A DNA stretch of 14,647 bases. It comes from Baffinella frigidus (Eukaryota > Cryptophyceae > Cryptomonadales > Baffinellaceae). A program made the position numbers and the translations under genes. Within the stretch, counting starts at the first letter, position 1; each line of letters starts with the position of its first letter. Shown one piece after another: positions 7,463-13,847 of the stretch. The notes beneath the pieces are model-generated. The model was given only the letters and a program-made list of their open reading frames with translations, was not told the DNA's origin and searched no databases. Location of the stretch: the NCBI GenBank assembly GCA_026770585.1, contig MU647151.1:40330-54976 (forward strand), given 5' to 3'.

Positions 7463-7805
7463 TGACATGGTCACGAGACCTCGGTCATGCCGCAAATATA
7501 TAATGGTACGTCAAAAAAGAGTTCCAATACACATTCCACCCCTTCGTATCCGCGATTGTCCATCCCCCCGATTCAAGTGTCCGTGGAGGACAAAGACGCG
7601 CCCACGATTGGCGCACGTCCACGAAGCGGACCATGCTTGAGTCCATCTAAACGAACGATCCTGAATTTTTTTTTTGCGCCCAATTTCTATTAATTATTTG
7701 GCCATCTAAAAGCTTGCGGCCTGATGATGACTGTCACCAAGGGGAGATGTGAGATGGGGCTGGCGCCGCTGTAAAAGGGGTGATGATCCGTGCCTGCCTT
7801 GAGCA

Positions 7806-7835
7806 AAAGTCCTCTAAAGGCCCTTGGAGGACTTT
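7806..7835. repeat. 9-bp stem hairpin
   Basis: AAAGTCCTC pairs with GAGGACTTT; the loop AAGG/CCTT can extend the pairing. Confidence 0.6.
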
Positions 7836-7910
7836 GGGGGCTGGAATTGGAGCCGTTTTTGGACACCGCTCCGAGGATAACTTGAGCGTGCGATGTCCGA
7901 TCGAAAATGT

Positions 7911-7970
7911 GGCGCCATCAATACGAGGCTCGTACTGAGCTCTCGGCATGGCCTCAGTGTTGTTGGCGCC
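7911..7970. repeat. Foldback with GGCGCC ends
   Basis: Arms GGCGCCATCAATAC (7911-7924) and GTGTTGTTGGCGCC (7957-7970), with two mismatches, plus an inner GAGGC/GCCTC pair. Confidence 0.6.
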
Positions 7971-7972
7971 GC

Positions 7973-8136
7973 TTTTTCGATTTTGTTGAAATCGGAGAAG
8001 AATGAATTGAAGAATGAGCGTTCTCTCCGTCTCAAGGAAGCAACGGAGTTCAACGGATCATGACCAATTTCATGACCTCGAAATGATGACAACAAAATTG
8101 AATCAAAATTATTAATACTACACGTTCGTAACGTGT
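7973..8136. repeat. Weak foldback and two hairpins
   Basis: ATTTTGTTG (near 7980) is inverted at 8090-8098. CGATTT-TGTTG-AAATCG is a local hairpin at 7978-7994. At 8120-8136, ACACGTT-CGT-AACGTGT is a perfect 7-bp stem with a CGT triloop, overlapping TACTACAC at 8116-8123. Confidence 0.5.
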
Positions 8137-8271
8137 TTCCAACTTGCCATTCCCAGACCATCTGAAGAACGAACGAACGACCCTCTGTCCCTTCAGCTCC
8201 TGAATGGACCCGTCGCCCAGGGAGCCGGTGTCTTCCAGCGCTGCCGCAGTGGGGAGCCCTCCGCGCCAGTT

Positions 8272-8694
8272 ATGAAGATGGAGGCCATTTCCCTGGGGGT
8301 GGGCGCTTCCCTCGCTGCATTGGCGTTCGCAGCCTTTCAGAACACAGATGCTGATGTTGGGGAGGGATTTCTTCCCCTAGTTGCGGTGCTCGCCATGGCT
8401 GGAGCACTTCTCTTCACGTCGGAGCGGGCAGTGCAGAGCCAGGGGGGTGCCGGCCGCACACGCTGGGCCTCACTATTTCTCCTGGCTCTGGTTTGTGGAG
8501 CACACCTCCCGAGCGCCGAGGCCCTGGTGCGTTCAAAGCTGCCGCAGTCGGGCGCCGCTGCGGAGCCCCGTCATCCCAAGCATCCGCCGTCGCACGACAC
8601 CGTCGAGGGCGTGGACGCGCAGGGCCGGCAGGTTGGCCATATCCCTGTGCAGTGGCAACTATCCCGGACACAACATCCCCATATTTTTTTTTAG
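8272..8694 (+). CDS. Hypothetical small hydrophobic protein or exon
   Basis: A 140-codon frame from ATG 8272 (a second in-frame ATG follows two codons on) to TAG 8694. The frame is open back to a stop at about 8112, so an earlier start or a spliced 5' part is possible. Acceptor-like CTCTGTCCCTTCAG ends at 8196. Visible in the protein: hydrophobic segments at about residues 5-22 (SLGVGASLAALAFAAF) and 31-48 (FLPLVAVLAMAGALLF), and a third at about 67-85 (WASLFLLALVCGAH...SAEA), then a Pro/His-rich polar tail. This suggests a small membrane protein, or a signal/transit-type leader followed by a mature region. Codon use is gene-like with mainly G/C third positions. No known repeat falls inside it, unlike its surroundings. 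The last codons (HPHIFF) come from a T-run and may be past a true exon end (CAG-GTTGGCC at about 8629 is a possible donor). No family is recognised. Confidence 0.4.
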   Translation: MKMEAISLGVGASLAALAFAAFQNTDADVGEGFLPLVAVLAMAGALLFTSERAVQSQGGAGRTRWASLFLLALVCGAHLPSAEALVRSKLPQSGAAAEPRHPKHPPSHDTVEGVDAQGRQVGHIPVQWQLSRTQHPHIFF

Positions 8695-8878
8695 TTTACT
8701 GATGAAGGAGATCGCGCGATTTTGCGCACGGGCTGACGCCCCGTTCGGGCGCAACATGCCAGCAGGAGGTGCGAGAGAAGGTCTCGGTGGCGAATTGTAC
8801 CCGGGGGGTTCCGAGTTTCCTTGGTTTCGGCATCCCCCCTGGTGCACATCGACGGCTTTGCCCAGGACCCCCCACAAT

Positions 8879-8990
8879 CCACCAGAAGAGAACCAAATCG
8901 AAGAATGGCAAAGTTGATTTCCCCTGCAGACAACTCTCAGGGTTGAGTCTGCAGGGAAAATCAACTTTTGGTTTGGTTCACTTTTGGTGG
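8879..8990. mobile_element. Foldback element, broken arms
   Basis: The outer pair 8879-8897/8972-8990 (CCACCAGAAG against CTTTTGGTGG and onward, two mismatches) and inner pair 8911-8930/8948-8967 (AAGTTGATTTCCCCTGCAGA, one mismatch) form one hairpin. The left arm has about 13 unpaired bases between them, the right arm only 4. No coding capacity. Confidence 0.75.
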
Positions 8991-9030
8991 CTGGTGGCCG
9001 GCCGGCGGAGACCGGGGGTTTAATCCCGCC

Positions 9031-9170
9031 GAGTATTCATAATGAATACGATTTTGGTGTATCTTAAGGGATGTAAATAAGACAGTTGTCTATCTAGACT
9101 TCATTTAGAGCCTCAAGATACACCAAAATCGAATCGGAGATCCCCGAAATCGTATTCATTATGAATACTC
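9031..9170. mobile_element. Foldback element with a 21-nt insertion in one arm
   Basis: The left arm 9031-9065 is perfect against the right arm 9115-9170 once a 21-nt block (about 9132-9152) is removed. Each tip is itself palindromic (GTATTCAT-A/T-ATGAATAC). The loop is about 50 bp. Confidence 0.8.
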
Positions 9171-9220
9171 GTCCGGATGAGGTTCTCCAGTGAACGATGC
9201 GCCCCTGAGAGGTGGTTACG

Positions 9221-9673
9221 TAGGGTTGTTACATCGGACAATTCCTTATCGGGAGTTATCAGCTGGGGCCCGATATCGGGGCATATCGGACTTATCGGCT
9301 GGGGCCTGATATCAGTCATTTTACATATCGGCTAGGGGCTCAGGGGAAGCCCCTATAGACCTCTAAGGCCTAAAGGGGGCCTTTCCTGTCAAGAATGTAC
9401 CTCGCTTTTAAGAACGTGTCCCCCGCCTCTGAGGACCACCATACAGAGGTACCTCGCTCTGAAAAAAGCACCTCCTAGGGATCGCCACATGGGTACCTTT
9501 AGAGAAGATTTTCCCATGAATTTCCACCCCCACCCTAGGATCACCCCCCCCCCCAGAAGCACCCCCTGGAAGGCCCCTTGGGGGAGGGACATATCGGCTG
9601 TTATCGGCTGGAACGCCGATATGAGCCGATAACTCTGATAACATATCGGCAGAACTCCGATATAACAACCCTA
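9221..9673. mobile_element. TIR element with subterminal TATCGG repeats
   Basis: Terminal inverted repeats TAGGGTTGTTACATCGGA (9221-9238) and its inverted partner at 9656-9673, one mismatch in 18. About eleven copies of (A/T)TATCGG(C) in both orientations crowd the two ends. The middle (about 9340-9590) differs and carries decayed F1 foldback pieces. Subterminal motif crowding around TIRs is typical of non-autonomous DNA transposons whose transposase binds those motifs. No target duplication is obvious and no transposase is present. Confidence 0.7.
9395..9480 (+). repeat. Decayed F1 foldback fragments
   Basis: GTACCTCGCT at 9397, then ACAGAGGTACCTCGCTCTGA with AAAAAAG and CCTCCTAGG (9443-9479) match the left halves of the elements at 555 and 2117. 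Confidence 0.6.
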
Positions 9674-9796
9674 ACCAGGCGTTGGAGCCCTGCGACCCGA
9701 TCATCTCTCCCCACCTAGCGTGAGCCGTCGGTTTATCAACTTCATAAAACTCGCTTTTCCCCGTTCTGCCAAACCAGGCTCCTGCTGGGCTCTCTC

Positions 9797-9932
9797 ATCC
9801 GGGACAATCATTTAATTGAATTAATTTGGGCAACGAAATTTACTACACAATTGCTTTACTATTACTAGTATGAGCCGTCTGTGTAGTAAATTTCGTTGCC
9901 CATATTCATTTAATTTAATTATTGTCCCGGAT
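9797..9932. mobile_element. MITE-like foldback, 53-bp arms (TACTACAC type)
   Basis: Arms 9797-9849 and 9880-9932 start ATCCGGGACAAT and end GGGCAACGAAATTTACTACACA, with a few mismatches and a variable AT-rich centre. The 30-bp loop is unique. The inner arm tip is TACTACAC (9841-9848) with its mirror GTGTAGTA (9881-9888). Confidence 0.85.
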
Positions 9933-9989
9933 TAGCTGGCTGTCTTTGCACGATGTCCTGACCTCATGTCCTGCTCGGCGCAGGTGTAG

Positions 9990-10122
9990 GAGGTGTAGGA
10001 GCTGGAGTTACATTCCATCCGCAAAATTCTCACATGAGCGGCCGACACGGAGTACAGTGAGTGGCACAATGCGTAGCATGTGCGGCACTGACGCTGATTG
10101 TTTGGCAATAAATGATCAATCT
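9990..10122 (+). mobile_element. ~130-bp element family G, copy A
   Basis: Related to 12720-12847 (same strand) and 13582-13710 (opposite strand). Core GAGCGGCCGACACGG, then GTGGCACAATGCG, ending ATCAATCTCTC. It is bracketed by exact 13-bp direct repeats CTCGGCGCAGGTG (9974-9986 and 10123-10135), as expected of an insertion or recombination footprint. No TIR. Minus-strand translations share VSAAH-type fragments among copies, but the frame is broken here. Confidence 0.7.
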
Positions 10123-10164
10123 CTCGGCGCAGGTGCCGCCTACTCGATCGGGGCCCGACACCAC

Positions 10165-10350
10165 GACCACCAACCCTCGCGGTGAGACCAAATCAATGAA
10201 TTTATTGGAGCCATTTTACCCCTGCAGCCCCCCTTATTTGGGGGGTCTTTCCTACACAATATAATCTTAAAAGTCCCATTCGCCCACAAATGGGAGTTTA
10301 AAACTGCTTTGCACAAAAGGTCGAAAATTGTGGATTTGGTCCCTCCGTGA
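10165..10350. mobile_element. TIR element family H, member 1
   Basis: Left end CTCGCGGTGAGACCAAAT (10176-10193), right end inverted at 10334-10350 (14 of 17 match). The left 28 bp match the left end of the element at 13848. The interior has two hairpins, CCCCCC-TTATTT-GGGGGG and CCCATT...AATGGG. ACC flanks both sides of the core TIRs. Non-coding. Confidence 0.65.
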
Positions 10351-10364
10351 ACCTACTCTTTCTC

Positions 10365-10450
10365 GGAGCCTCCCGCCACCCTCTTTCTCGGGGCCTCCCG
10401 CCACCCCAATCTAGGGAGCGGAGCCTCCCGCCACCCCAATCTAGGGAGAT
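10365..10450 (+). repeat. Short tandem repeats of GCCTCCCGCCACCC
   Basis: Three copies of GCCTCCCGCCACC, two preceded by CTTTCTCGG and two followed by CCAATCTAGGGAG. A minus-strand frame over it repeats LDWGGGR; I regard that as repeat-driven. Confidence 0.8.
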
Positions 10451-10497
10451 GGATTTTTTTAGAACCCGGCTACGAAAATTGCTGCACAAATGCGTTC

Positions 10498-10633
10498 CAC
10501 TTAGCAGGCGCCGAGTTCTTTTTCCCCCGGATATCCGGAGGAAAGTCGGTTGGAATTTCACAGCAATGGATAAGATTCTGGTACAAATCGTTTAGATAGT
10601 GTATAAGTGAAGCCCACGGTGGCTGCTAAGTGG
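10498..10633. repeat. Foldback with central palindrome nearby
   Basis: CCACTTAGCAG (10498-10508) and CTGCTAAGTGG (10623-10633) are perfect inverted copies with weaker pairing beyond. The interval holds the perfect 12-bp palindrome CCGGATATCCGG (10527-10538). Confidence 0.6.
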
Positions 10634-10637
10634 TTGT

Positions 10638-10863
10638 AGAAATGGACTCCGTGCGGAATCAAGGTCAGGTCAGGAGGTCAGGAAACTCGATAAAAAATCT
10701 GGGGAAATGAACTTCCATGCTATGCTATCTTAGGCATGCCCACGATGCCCAAAATAGAATTAACCACCCGTGACACGTCGCAAAACGGGAAGAATCATTA
10801 TGTTGAAGTTGCGGACCTTCTGACCCGACCTTGAAAGATTCCGCGCATAGCCCATTTCAGAAA
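10638..10863. repeat. Foldback, ~40-bp imperfect arms
   Basis: Core arms 10653-10686 and 10806-10844 (GCGGAATC then AAGGTC(A/G)GGTCAG(G/A)AGGTC). Pairing extends outward through GAAATGG(A/G)CT. Confidence 0.65.
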
Positions 10864-10874
10864 TCGTATTTCTG
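10858..10874. repeat. Perfect hairpin with CGT triloop
   Basis: CAGAAAT-CGT-ATTTCTG. It has the same loop as the hairpin at 8120-8136 and sits exactly between two larger foldbacks. Confidence 0.6.
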
Positions 10875-10880
10875 CAATAC

Positions 10881-11068
10881 TAGAGCCATTCTGGTAGAAC
10901 TTGTCCGCTTTTCGACATCGAGACTTCGAGATCTCAGACTTCAAAAAAGTTTCAAAGGTCGTAAAACGTTTGAAAACGCACCGTTTCGAATCTCATGGTA
11001 CAATTGAAGTGTTGAAGTCTCGAAGACTCGAAGTCGAAAAGCGGACAAGTCCTACCGGAATAGCTCTA
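10881..11068. mobile_element. Foldback, ~57-bp arms
   Basis: The left arm from TAGAGCCATTCTGGTAG (10881) through ACTTGTCCGCTTTTCGAC to about 10942 pairs with about 11012-11068. Twenty bases downstream lies GTGTAGTA (11088-11095) followed by ATTTTCGTTAC, like the arm tip of the element at 9797. Confidence 0.75.
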
Positions 11069-11152
11069 TTCCTAGTACGAACTGATTGTGTAGTAATTTT
11101 CGTTACACGATTCGGAAAATAAATGTTCCCGGATAAACCCTCGGGACACGGT

Positions 11153-11168
11153 GGTGCTTTGGTGCTTT
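11153..11168 (+). repeat. (GGTGCTTT)2
   Basis: Two exact octamers, followed within about 15 bp by a short telomere-like patch. Confidence 0.85.
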
Positions 11169-11174
11169 GTCAAC

Positions 11175-11230
11175 CCTACACTACACTCCCTAAACACTGT
11201 ACCCTGCACCCTGCACCCTAAACCCTGAAT
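11175..11230 (+). repeat. Short telomere-like patch
   Basis: CCCTGCA, CCCTAAA and CCCTGAA heptamers. Confidence 0.7.
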
Positions 11231-11288
11231 GTGCGGTGAGAGGGTCATGAACACGCTCTCAACGCAAGAGGAGCCTCTTGTTCATCGG

Positions 11289-11414
11289 CCAAGCCCCGTG
11301 TGGTGCATCATCGGCCAACCCCCGATGTGTACCAAACGGGGCTTGCCCACAAGTCGTCATGCAAAACCTCGATTTGTACCAAACGGGTTTTGGCCACAAG
11401 CCGTCATGCAAAAA
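11289..11414 (+). repeat. 47-bp duplication with inverted partner
   Basis: GTACCAAACGGG then CACAAG(T/C)CGTCATGCAAAA occurs at 11329-11365 and 11376-11414. CCAAGCCCCGTGTGGTGC (11289-11306) is an inverted, 3-mismatch copy of its start. CCACAAGTCGTCATGCAA occurs again at 12535-12552. Confidence 0.8.
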
Positions 11415-11417
11415 GCT

Positions 11418-11565
11418 AACGCCAGCGAGGTACTTAAGGCCTACGGATTTCCTACGGTAGGTAAGGGGGCTCCTACGACTTTATAATGCAAAACAATTTA
11501 AAAGTCGTAGGAGCCCCCCTACCTACCGTAGGCAATCCGTAGGCTGTAAGTACCTCGGTGGCGTT
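11418..11565. mobile_element. Foldback family J, 65-bp arms, intact copy
   Basis: Arms 11418-11482 and 11501-11565 run from AACGCCAGCGAGGTACTT to GGGGGCTCCTACGACTTT with few mismatches. The loop is only 18 bp (ATAATGCAAAACAATTTA). The arms contain the CCTACGGATTTCCTACGGTAG module. Confidence 0.9.
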
Positions 11566-11828
11566 AGGTTTCCGCATCAGTCGGGCACCCATGCGGTACA
11601 CATGCGGGAGCCTAACAAACGCTGGGCCCTACAAGCCCTACCCTACCCGCACCCTCTCATGCGTGCAACGGGGCTCTGGGAAGGGAGAGGAGCACTGTGA
11701 CGTGTCAGTGCCCGAGGTGGTAGAACCTCTCGGGACCCCTCCCCTGGGTATCGAGTAACGCAGTCACTCTTCGAGGGCCTAGTGCACTCTACCTACTGTC
11801 CTAGTACTCCGTTACAGTGGGCCGGCTG
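11566..11828. other. GC-rich spacer
   Basis: No convincing gene. It contains hairpin CCCGAG...CTCGGG (11711-11734). A 66-codon plus-strand frame (11558-11758) starts in the foldback and has no supporting features. Confidence 0.4.
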
Positions 11829-11854
11829 CCGATGGCTGCGGCCGCAGCCATCGG
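11829..11854. repeat. Perfect 26-bp palindrome
   Basis: The half-site CCGATGGCTGCGG is followed directly by its reverse complement, with no spacer and no mismatch. The centre is GCGGCCGC. Confidence 0.9.
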
Positions 11855-11880
11855 TGCACGTGCGCCCGACGCCCGAGAGA

Positions 11881-11980
11881 GCGTGTAGGGTGTAGGGTGT
11901 AGGGTGGAGGGTCAGGGAGTAGGGTTGGGGGACAGGGTGGAGGGTGGAGGGGTCAGGGGTCAGGGAGTAGGGTTGGGCGG
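11881..11980 (-). repeat. Telomere-like patch in reverse orientation
   Basis: G-rich on the plus strand: GTGTAGG, AGTAGGGTTGGG, GGTGGAGG. AGGGTCAGGGAGTAGGGTTG-type blocks occur twice. All other arrays in the window are C-rich on the plus strand. Confidence 0.75.
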
Positions 11981-12012
11981 ACACCCTCCCGCCCAGTGGC
12001 CGCAGTGCCAGA

Positions 12013-12180
12013 GCCCTACCTAGACCCTCCTACCTAAACCCTAAACTGTAGCCCTACACCTGAGCCCCTGCCCTACCCGAAGCGTGGCCCTGTAGCACGG
12101 TGGGGACATGACCAGACAGCTCCCCGGACGCCCCCCCCTACACCCTAGACCATCAACCCTACACACGCTAAACCCCACCG
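12013..12180 (+). repeat. Degenerate telomere-like patches
   Basis: CCCTACC, CCCTAAA, CCCTACA units, interrupted by copy 1 of the duplication described at 12062. Confidence 0.6.
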
Positions 12181-12374
12181 GTTCGGCCTGGCAGTGTGAA
12201 GGCAGGGCGTAGGGTGCCAGACAGGTCACGAGCCTCGGTCGGACAGCGTGTAGGAGCAGCGTGTAGCAGCGTGTAGGAGCACCATCGAACCCGAGCCCCT
12301 ACCTTACCGAAAGCGTGACCCTACAGCACGGTGGGGCGTGGACGTGACCTGGCGGCTCCCCTGACCCCCCCCCC
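12062..12374 (+). repeat. ~80-bp direct duplication, offset ~230 bp
   Basis: 12062-12137 and 12292-12374 share GAGCCCCT-CC-TACCGAA, AGCACGGTGGGG and GGCGGCTCCCC-type blocks ending in C-runs. Between them AGCGTGTAGGAGC is repeated (about 12245-12280). Confidence 0.75.
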
Positions 12375-12396
12375 CACTGCGACCCCGCTTGAGAGG

Positions 12397-12492
12397 AGGC
12401 TCGTCACCTGTCCGACCGAGGCTCGTCATCTGTCCGACCAAGGCTCGTCACCTGTCCGACCGAGGCTCATCACCTGTCCGACCGAGGCTCAC
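12397..12492 (+). repeat. 22-bp satellite, four units plus partial
   Basis: AGGCTCGTCACCTGTCCGAC-CG, starting at 12397, 12419, 12441 and 12463, with a partial at 12485. There is no spacer between units. Reverse-complement copies occur at 1985-2030, about 12221-12243 and 13293-13350. Confidence 0.95.
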
Positions 12493-12534
12493 ACCCACAC
12501 GACACACAGGGTCCGGCGCGGCGGGGGGTGGGTT

Positions 12535-12656
12535 GCCACAAGTCGTCATGCAACAAGCTGACGCCAGCGAGGTACTTCAAGCCTACGGATTGCCTGCGGT
12601 AGGTAGGGGGGCTCCTACGACTTTATAATGCAAAAAAATAAAAGTCGGACAACAGC
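12535..12656 (+). mobile_element. Half copy of foldback family J
   Basis: It matches the flank, left arm and loop of the element at 11418, then reads AAAAGTCG and diverges, so the right arm is missing. The retained arm is close to the consensus (CCTACGGATTGCCTGCGGTAGG). Confidence 0.85.
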
Positions 12657-12685
12657 TGGGAAGACGGGCTGCATCACAATCAGGT

Positions 12686-12897
12686 CCACCAGCCCCCGAA
12701 ACCTACCCCCCGAACCCTGGGAGGTGGAGTTGGAATCCATCCGGAAAATGCTCGTACGAGCGGCCGACACGGGGTACAGTAGTGGCACAATGCGTCGAGC
12801 ATGTGCGGCGCTGACGCTGGTTGTTCGGCAATACATTATCAATCTCTCCACTAGCCCCCAAAACCTATCCCCCAAACCCAAACCCCTAAACCCTGGG
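12686..12897 (+). mobile_element. Element family G, copy B, between ~32-bp direct repeats
   Basis: The copy spans 12720-12847. CCACCAGCCCCCGAAACCTA-type sequence lies on the left and CCACTAGCCCCCAAAACCTA-type on the right. A 12-bp palindrome GCTCGTACGAGC replaces the CTCACATGAGC/TGGTATGAGC of the other copies. On the minus strand, an 88-codon frame (12615-12881) is open through the copy. Confidence 0.65.
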
Positions 12898-12938
12898 CAG
12901 GCGAGACGAGATCCCCAAACCCTGGGCAGGCGAGACGT
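12889..12938 (+). repeat. Tandem duplication in telomere-like sequence
   Basis: AAACCCTGGGCAGGCGAGAC(G) occurs twice, ~29 bp apart. Confidence 0.8.
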
Positions 12939-12956
12939 GATTCCAAAAGGTTGGGG

Positions 12957-12972
12957 GGCCTCTCTAGAGGCC
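12957..12972. repeat. 7-bp hairpin followed by T5
   Basis: GGCCTCT-CT-AGAGGCC, then TTTTT. Confidence 0.5.
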
Positions 12973-13068
12973 TTTTTCTCAGGGTAATAAAGAAGAAGAA
13001 GAAGAGTGTTGCCTGTACGGCGCTAAGTCGTTTTGTGCCAGCGTAGTTGAACATTTTGCCGCGAAAGT

Positions 13069-13240
13069 AACTTCATCTCGGAAGATAACTAAATCAGTTC
13101 CTTTTCAATATGAGGTTGAATAGGAGAAATTAGTAAGAGCATAGTAAATTTACTTAGGGCACGGTAAATTTACTTAGGCCTCCCAATTAAATGAAAACGC
13201 TGATTAAGGAACTGATTCAGTCATCTTTCGAGATGAAACT
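13069..13240. mobile_element. MITE-like foldback, ~35-bp arms
   Basis: Arms 13069-13103 and 13206-13240 (AACTGATT(T/C)AGT(T/C)ATCTT and CGAGATGAA, inverted). The loop contains a tandem duplication of GTAAATTTACTTAGG (13144-13158, 13164-13178), the first with the palindrome AGTAAATTTACT. Confidence 0.75.
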
Positions 13241-13261
13241 TATTGTCACAATCAGTACCAT

Positions 13262-13485
13262 GGAGGCCTGAAACATTGCCCTTTCGGCATGTGTGAGCCT
13301 CGGTCAGACAGGTAGCGAGCCTCGGCCATGGGCCAGGTCGCGAGCCTCTAGCTGTCGGCACGTGACCAAATTTTCACGAGAAAACCCATCAAGTTAAGTA
13401 CCCACACGGTAAGTTGACTTTTGATGGGTGGGTAGTGGACTGTGTGGGTACCTTGGAGGCCTGGAAGATGATGGCCCTTTCGGCA
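13262..13485 (+). repeat. Short direct repeats around satellite copies and a hairpin
   Basis: GGAGGCCTG then GCCCTTTCGGCA occurs at about 13262-13290 and 13454-13485. Between them lie reverse 22-bp satellite motifs (13293-13350) and a foldback, ACCCATCAAGT/ACTTTTGATGGGT (13384-13429). Confidence 0.65.
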
Positions 13486-13581
13486 GGCAACCCTCGCGGA
13501 TCAAGAGGCTCTTCATCTTCATCTTCATCCCCCCCACCAGCCCCCTCCAGGTCCCCTCAACCCCAAACGCTAAGCCCGCAA

Positions 13582-13710
13582 GAGAGATTGATAATTTATT
13601 GCCAAACAACCAGCGTCAGCCCCGCACATGCTACGCATTGTGCCACTTACTGTACCCCGTGTCGGCCGCTCATACCAGCATTTTCCGGATGGATTCTAAC
13701 TCCACCTCCT
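13582..13710 (-). mobile_element. Element family G, copy C (inverted)
   Basis: Reverse-complement copy of 9990-10122 and 12720-12847. CCCGCAA flanks it on the left (13575-13581) and recurs in the heptamer array on the right. Read in this direction it shows LYPVSAAH-TSIFRMDSNSTS, matching copy B's minus-strand frame, but a frameshift separates it from the first half. Confidence 0.7.
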
Positions 13711-13711
13711 A

Positions 13712-13847
13712 CCCCCTAAACCCCAAACCCGCAACCCGCAACCCGCAACCGCAACCCGCAACCCGCAACCCGCAACCGCAACCTACACACCTGCATGCTT
13801 CCCCCGAAACTCTAAATCTTAAAACCTGACCCCTAAACCCTAGACCC
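13712..13847 (+). repeat. Variant heptamer array (AACCCGC)n and telomere-like units
   Basis: About nine AACCCGC/AACCGC units at roughly 13725-13786, flanked by CCCTAAA-type sequence. Confidence 0.85.

Larger units (their letters stand above)
6707..7640. mobile_element. Composite foldback region bounded by direct repeats
   Basis: Outer inverted arms: 6896-6925 and 7519-7548 (TACGAAGGGGTGGAATGTG). Inner inverted arms: 6927-6953 and 7307-7334 (TTCTGATTTGGAAC...TTTGGGAC). Outside these, direct repeats at about 6809-6862 and 7574-7640 share AAGTGTC(T/C)GTGG, GGACAAAGA and TCCACGAAGC. A third TCCACGAAGCGG is at 6714. No transposase is visible; frames across it (for example 7188-7640 plus) are repeat-derived. 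It could be one element with later insertions or nested elements. Confidence 0.55.

Noticed and set aside
7188-7640. 150-codon plus-strand frame
   Set aside because: It starts in a 33-bp tandem duplication and runs through inverted and direct repeat arms; no coding signature beyond openness.
7814-8161. 115-codon minus-strand frame
   Set aside because: It overlaps two foldbacks and the TACTACAC hairpin, and competes with the better plus-strand frame downstream; no domain seen.
10298-10561. Minus-strand frame with LDWGGGR repeats
   Set aside because: It is produced by the short tandem repeats at 10365-10450 and extends into a TIR element and a palindrome.
12397-12492. Regular 22-bp repeats considered as a CRISPR array
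   Set aside because: Units are head-to-tail with no spacers, in a eukaryote-like context with no cas genes.
12957-12978. Hairpin plus T-run as a transcription terminator
   Set aside because: Hairpins are everywhere here, there is no upstream gene, and the intrinsic terminator model is bacterial.
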